A stretch of 64,000 bases of DNA, from positions 1,798,001 through 1,862,000 of the forward strand of contig NZ_CCSF01000001.1 in NCBI RefSeq assembly GCF_000756775.1. Reading direction: 5' to 3'. The notes under the pieces are model-generated. The model did not search any database. It saw only the letters and a program-made list of their open reading frames with translations, and had not been told where the DNA came from. Shown piece after piece: positions 60,633-64,000 of this stretch; the stretch's first letter is position 1; each line of letters starts with the position of its first letter. Source of the DNA: Pseudomonas saudiphocaensis. Lineage in GTDB: Bacteria; Pseudomonadota; Gammaproteobacteria; Pseudomonadales; Pseudomonadaceae. The position numbers were made by a program, and so were the translations under genes.

Positions 60633-62153
60633 ATGATTTACGCAAAACCCGGTACACCTGGCGCCGTCCTGTCACTTGAATCGCGCTACGGCAACTACAT
60701 CGGTGGCGAATTCGCCGCCCCGGTCAACGGCCAATACTTCACCAACACCAGCCCGGTCGACGGCTCGGTTATCGGCGAATTCCCACGCTCCGACGCAGCC
60801 GATATCGAAAAAGCTCTGGACGCGGCCCACGCTGCCGCCGATGCCTGGGGCAAGACCAGCGTGCAGGCCCGCTCGCAGATCCTGCTGAAGATCGCCGACC
60901 GTATCGAAGCCAACCTGGAAAAGCTCGCCGTCGCCGAGACCTGGGACAACGGCAAGGCGGTGCGCGAGACGCTTAACGCCGACATCCCGCTGGCCGCCGA
61001 CCACTTCCGCTACTTCGCCGGCTGCATTCGCGCCCAGGAAGGCACCAGCGCCGAGATCGACGAGCACACTGCGGCCTACCACTTCCACGAGCCGCTGGGC
61101 GTGGTCGGTCAGATCATCCCGTGGAACTTCCCCATCCTGATGGCCTGCTGGAAGCTCGCACCGGCCTTGGCGGCGGGCAACTGCGTGGTGTTGAAGCCTG
61201 CCGAGCAGACGCCGCTGGGCATCACCGTACTGGTCGAGCTAATCGGTGACCTGCTGCCGCCGGGCGTGCTCAACATCGTCCAGGGCTTCGGCAAGGAAGC
61301 CGGCGAAGCGTTGGCGAGCAACAAACGTATCGCCAAGATCGCCTTCACCGGCTCCACCCCGGTGGGCTCGCACATCATGAAGCTGGCCGCCGAGAACATC
61401 ATCCCGAGCACCGTGGAACTGGGCGGCAAGAGCCCGAACATCTACTTCGAAGACATCATGCAGGCCGAGCCGACCTTCATCGAGAAGGCCGCCGAAGGCC
61501 TGGTACTGGGCTTCTTCAACCAGGGCGAGGTCTGCACCTGCCCGTCCCGCGCACTGGTGCAGGAATCCATCTACCCGGCCTTTATGGAGGTGGTGCTGAA
61601 GAAGGTCGCGCAGATCAAGCGCGGCGACCCGCTGGACACCGAGACCATGGTCGGCGCCCAGGCCAGCCAGCAGCAGTTCGACAAGATCGTCGGCTACCTG
61701 GACATAGCCAAGCAGGAAGGCGCCGAAGTGCTCAGCGGCGGCGGTGTGGAGAAGCTCGAAGGCTCGCTCGCCTCGGGCTATTACATCCAGCCGACCCTGC
61801 TCAAGGGACACAACAAGATGCGCGTATTCCAGGAGGAAATCTTCGGGCCGGTGATTGGCGTCACCACCTTCAAGGATGAAGCCGAGGCGCTGGCCATCGC
61901 CAATGACACAGAGTTCGGCCTGGGTGCCGGGGTCTGGACCCGTGACATCAACCGCGCATACCGCATGGGCCGCGGGATCAAGGCCGGTCGCGTCTGGACC
62001 AACTGCTACCATCTGTATCCGGCGCACGCCGCGTTCGGTGGCTACAAGAAGTCCGGGGTCGGCCGCGAAACCCACAAGATGATCCTCGACCACTATCAGC
62101 AGACCAAGAATCTGCTGATCAGCTACGACATCAATCCACTGGGCTTCTTCTAA
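60633..62153 (+). CDS. exaC: NAD+-dependent aldehyde dehydrogenase (ExaC type)
   Basis: Oxidises acetaldehyde and other aldehydes to acids; in P. aeruginosa ExaC serves ethanol and polyamine breakdown. The 506-residue protein has the NAD-binding FTGSTPVG, the general-base segment ELGGKSPN and the catalytic Cys in [11 protein letters not shown]. The N-terminus [12 protein letters not shown] and C-terminus NPLGFF match the ExaC group closely. AGAGA precedes the ATG at 60633. A strong hairpin follows 6 bp after the stop. Confidence 0.93.
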   Translation: MIYAKPGTPGAVLSLESRYGNYIGGEFAAPVNGQYFTNTSPVDGSVIGEFPRSDAADIEKALDAAHAAADAWGKTSVQARSQILLKIADRIEANLEKLAVAETWDNGKAVRETLNADIPLAADHFRYFAGCIRAQEGTSAEIDEHTAAYHFHEPLGVVGQIIPWNFPILMACWKLAPALAAGNCVVLKPAEQTPLGITVLVELIGDLLPPGVLNIVQGFGKEAGEALASNKRIAKIAFTGSTPVGSHIMKLAAENIIPSTVELGGKSPNIYFEDIMQAEPTFIEKAAEGLVLGFFNQGEVCTCPSRALVQESIYPAFMEVVLKKVAQIKRGDPLDTETMVGAQASQQQFDKIVGYLDIAKQEGAEVLSGGGVEKLEGSLASGYYIQPTLLKGHNKMRVFQEEIFGPVIGVTTFKDEAEALAIANDTEFGLGAGVWTRDINRAYRMGRGIKAGRVWTNCYHLYPAHAAFGGYKKSGVGRETHKMILDHYQQTKNLLISYDINPLGFF

Positions 62154-62159
62154 GCAATC

Positions 62160-62186
62160 GCGTGGGCGGCGTCTGGCCGCCCACGC
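62160..62186 (+). terminator. hairpin after exaC
   Basis: GCGTGGGCGGC and GCCGCCCACGC form a perfect 11-bp stem with a 5-nt loop. No T-run follows, so it may act as a transcript-stabilising structure as much as a terminator. Confidence 0.6.
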
Positions 62187-62228
62187 ACCAACAAGATACC
62201 TGCCAGGCTCCGCAATGCTGCCTAGAGC

Positions 62229-62780
62229 CTAAAGAAGGTGCGTTTCTGCTGCACTTTTTCGAAGAAAATGCCATGAACGAGCGCTTCCGGCGCAGGGCAT
62301 GACGCTTGCTAGGGTTGTTTGCCATTTCGCCCGCGGCGGTGACGGAGGGTTGCGACACTCGCGACGAAACGGCAACAGACCCTGGCCCTCCGCCAATAAC
62401 ACAACGGCTTCCACCTCGAACAACATGCCCTCCAGCGCCAGACGCGGCACCGGAATCAGCGTGCAGGCCGGCCCCGACCCCGGCGCTCGCTCCAGCTCCT
62501 CGCCGAAGACCTGCAGCCGCGCCTCGCTGTGATTGACGATGAGTACGGTGAGTTTGGCGATCTGCTGCGGCGTGCCGCCTACCGCAGCAATGGCGGTGCA
62601 AAGGTTGTGCATGGCCTGGCGCAGCTGCTCGCAGAAGATCGCCGAAAGCCGGCCGTCTGCCGCTTCCCCGCCCTACCCGGCGATGAAAGCAATCCTTGCA
62701 CCCGGTGGCAGCAGCGCCACGTGGGAGTAACCGTTCGGCGCCGGGTCGGCGTGCTTGAAGTAATCGAGGCGAATGGTCAT
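62229..62780 (-). pseudogene. RidA/YjgF-family gene interrupted by an in-frame stop
   Basis: Reading from the ATG at 62780 (TGGAG six bases upstream) gives 35 residues of a Rid-family N-terminus (MTIRLDYFKHADP... IAFIAG). A TAG at 62673-62675 then stops it, and the very same frame continues as a good Rid-family C-terminal half (AIAAVGGTPQQIAKLTVLIV, then PACTLIPVPRLALEGMLFEVEAV). One C-to-T change (CAG to TAG) explains it. The frame also runs about 50 residues past the usual family end, which suggests further decay at the 3' end. Rid proteins hydrolyse reactive enamine/imine intermediates; this one is unlikely to be functional. Confidence 0.85.
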
Positions 62781-62925
62781 GGGGAACTCCAGCTTATTGT
62801 CGGAAGTGACACAGCCAGGAGGCAGCCTCTCAGCGCTTCGTGACAACCGGACGCTCGCCACGCCGCCCGTCACAAAACGGCGCGCCAAACCGTCCACACT
62901 GGATGAAGTCCTTCGAGACCTCGTC

Positions 62926-63374
62926 GTGCAGAACAGGACCGATATCTATCAGGCGCTACGACCCAAGCTGTTCGGCCTCGCCTATCGCCTGCTGGGCAGC
63001 CGGGCCGATACCGAAGATCTGCTGCAGGACGTCTGGTTCAACTGGATCGCCGCCGACGCCACGACCATTCGCGATACCGAGGCCGGCTGGTCACCGTAGT
63101 GACACGACTGGGCATCGACCAATTGCGCCGTAGGCATCGCCCGCCGCGCGGATGGCCGATGGCGTACCCGGGTCGCACTGATCAACGGCGAACCCGGCGT
63201 GCTGGTGCTACGGGCGAGCGTATTCATACGGCGATGACCCTGCTCAGCGACGGCCGGCACATCCGCCACATCTACTCGGTGGTCAGTCCGCACAAGCTGC
63301 CTCAGCCAAGCCCGGATGCCGCGCCTGAGCCGCGCAGGCATCTTGTCGCATGCTGCAGCCCCGCTTATGGTTGA
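62926..63374 (+). pseudogene. remnant of an ECF sigma factor (SigJ/ECF41-like)
   Basis: From a GTG at 62926 the sequence encodes sigma region 2 (YQALRPKLFGLAYRLLGSRA, then DTEDLLQDVWFNW). At about 63080 one base is missing: GAGGCCGGCTGG stands where GAGGCCTGGCTGG would read on. After the shift the frame reads LVTVVTRLGIDQLRRR. Region 4 is then absent, and fragments of the SnoaL-like C-terminal domain (ALINGEPGVLVLR, then MTLLSDGRHIRHIYSVV) follow in two other frames. ECF41-type sigma factors have exactly such a fused C-terminal domain. At least two frameshifts and one internal deletion make it non-functional. Confidence 0.85.
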
Positions 63375-63398
63375 ACGCCCTTCCGCCGGAACCTCTGC

Positions 63399-64000
63399 AT
63401 GTGGTCATTTCGCGCCTGGCAGCGCAAACGCATTCTTGCGCGCAACCCGATTGACGCCGAGCTCTGGCGCAATGTGCTGGACAGCCTGCCGCTGCTCGAC
63501 GGTCTGAGTGAAGAGGACCTGAGGCGCCTGCGCGAACGCGCCGTGCTGTTTCTACATGAAAAGCGCCTCACGCCATTGCCGGGCGTCGAGCTGCGACCTG
63601 AAGACCGCCTGCGCTTGGCACTGCAGGCCCAGCTACCGCTGCTCTGCCTCGATGAGCTCGGCTGGTACCGGGGCTTTCACGAGATCGTTCTGTATCCCGA
63701 CGACTTCCTTAGCCCACAAAAATACCGCGACCCAGCCGGTATCGAGCATGAGTGGGACGGCGAGCACAGCGGCGAGGCCTGGCTGCAGGGCCCGGTGATC
63801 CTCGCCTGGCCCGGCGTACAACAAAGCGGCGGCTGGGACTGCTACAACCTGGTGATCCACGAGCTGGCACACAAGCTGGACATGCTGGGCGGAGCCGCCA
63901 ACGGGCTGCCGCCACTGCACCGCAACATGCGCATAGGCGATTGGGCCAGTGCCATGCAAGACGCCTACGATGCGCTCAATAGTGCACTGGATGCCGATCC
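63399..64000 (+). CDS. mtfA: MtfA-family (M90) zinc-dependent peptidase, 3' truncated by window end
   Basis: The first 200 residues of an M90 peptidase. The HExxH zinc motif is HELAHKL (154-160), and an upstream segment with YPDDFLSP (about 99-106) is also typical. In E. coli MtfA binds the glucose-PTS regulator Mlc; in Pseudomonas the target is not known. The ATG at 63399 has only a weak ribosome-binding site. The gene runs past base 64000. Confidence 0.9.
   Translation, partial: MWSFRAWQRKRILARNPIDAELWRNVLDSLPLLDGLSEEDLRRLRERAVLFLHEKRLTPLPGVELRPEDRLRLALQAQLPLLCLDELGWYRGFHEIVLYPDDFLSPQKYRDPAGIEHEWDGEHSGEAWLQGPVILAWPGVQQSGGWDCYNLVIHELAHKLDMLGGAANGLPPLHRNMRIGDWASAMQDAYDALNSALDAD

Noticed and set aside
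62131-62601. A 156-codon minus-strand frame rich in His, Arg and Gly
   Set aside because: It overlaps the ridA remnant in another frame and has no family resemblance; the neighbouring frame carries the Rid motifs.
62773-63099. An intact small sigma-factor-like protein of about 108 residues
   Set aside because: It ends at a frameshift inside a conserved motif, and the rest of the sigma factor follows in other frames, so it is a fragment and not a short functional protein.

Overview
This is a stretch of ordinary, gene-dense, GC-rich gammaproteobacterial chromosome. It looks like a Pseudomonas, most probably of the P. stutzeri (Stutzerimonas) type. The reasons are the protein families and their order (clpB-pgeF-rluD / bamD-pilS-pilR; rpsF-rpsR-rplI-dnaB-alr; tsaE-amiB-mutL-miaA-hfq-hflX-hflK-hflC-hisZ-purA-rnr-rlmB), the small Pseudomonas-restricted proteins (DUF3094, PP0621 family, DUF2333), and dispersed palindromes of kinds I associate with Pseudomonas genomes. 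I cannot fix the species from sequence alone. There is no prophage, insertion sequence, CRISPR array, plasmid or integron in the window.

Layout. 1-2160: endonuclease V, a GlxA/AraC-type regulator and a 7-bp tandem repeat. 2160-6325: zapE, trpS and an alpha/beta hydrolase, divergent from zapG, then a 121-bp palindromic element that runs into the end of nadC. 7173-11480: a DUF1631 protein and a DUF3094-ndh pair. 11520-11920: a Lys-Pro-Asn tRNA operon with its promoter and terminator. 12000-16840: clpB under a probable sigma-32 promoter, and a BCCT transporter. 16920-23420: pgeF-rluD divergent from bamD, followed by a small zinc-ribbon protein and the type IV pilus two-component pair pilS-pilR. 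23430-28320: DUF2333, a GcbA-like diguanylate cyclase and a CtpL-like chemoreceptor. 28395-35920: ygiQ, alr, dnaB, rplI, an integral membrane protein, rpsR and rpsF, with a promoter and a probable S6:S18 autoregulatory leader before rpsF. 35940-41020: an orphan hybrid histidine kinase, rlmB and rnr. 41130-41535: two identical tRNA-Leu genes. 41796-54845: on the minus strand, purA, hisZ, hflC, hflK, hflX, hfq, miaA, mutL, amiB, tsaE and nnr (RNA modification, mismatch repair, cell-wall amidase, membrane protease control, metabolite repair). 54915-64000: queG, an FtsH-like protease, a YceK-like lipoprotein, ubiX, mpl, an ExaC-type aldehyde dehydrogenase, two decaying genes (a RidA-family gene with an in-frame stop and a frameshifted, internally deleted ECF sigma factor) and the start of mtfA.

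How the genes work together. Most are housekeeping: replication (dnaB, mutL), ribosome and tRNA biogenesis (rpsF, rpsR, rplI, rluD, rlmB, miaA, queG, tsaE, trpS, six amino-acid-acceptor positions on five tRNAs), envelope assembly and division (bamD, amiB, mpl, alr, zapE, zapG), proteostasis (clpB, hflK/C, FtsH-like) and NAD metabolism (nadC, ndh, nnr). Signalling is represented by pilS/pilR, a diguanylate cyclase, a chemoreceptor and a hybrid kinase.

I did not find a clearly new multi-gene system. The items most worth a second look are the FtsH paralogue with an HEIGH metal site at what appears to be a synteny junction, the nested palindromic element overlapping the nadC stop codon, the decayed ridA/ECF-sigma locus, several unstudied small or membrane proteins locked into conserved operons, and the families of hairpin repeats.
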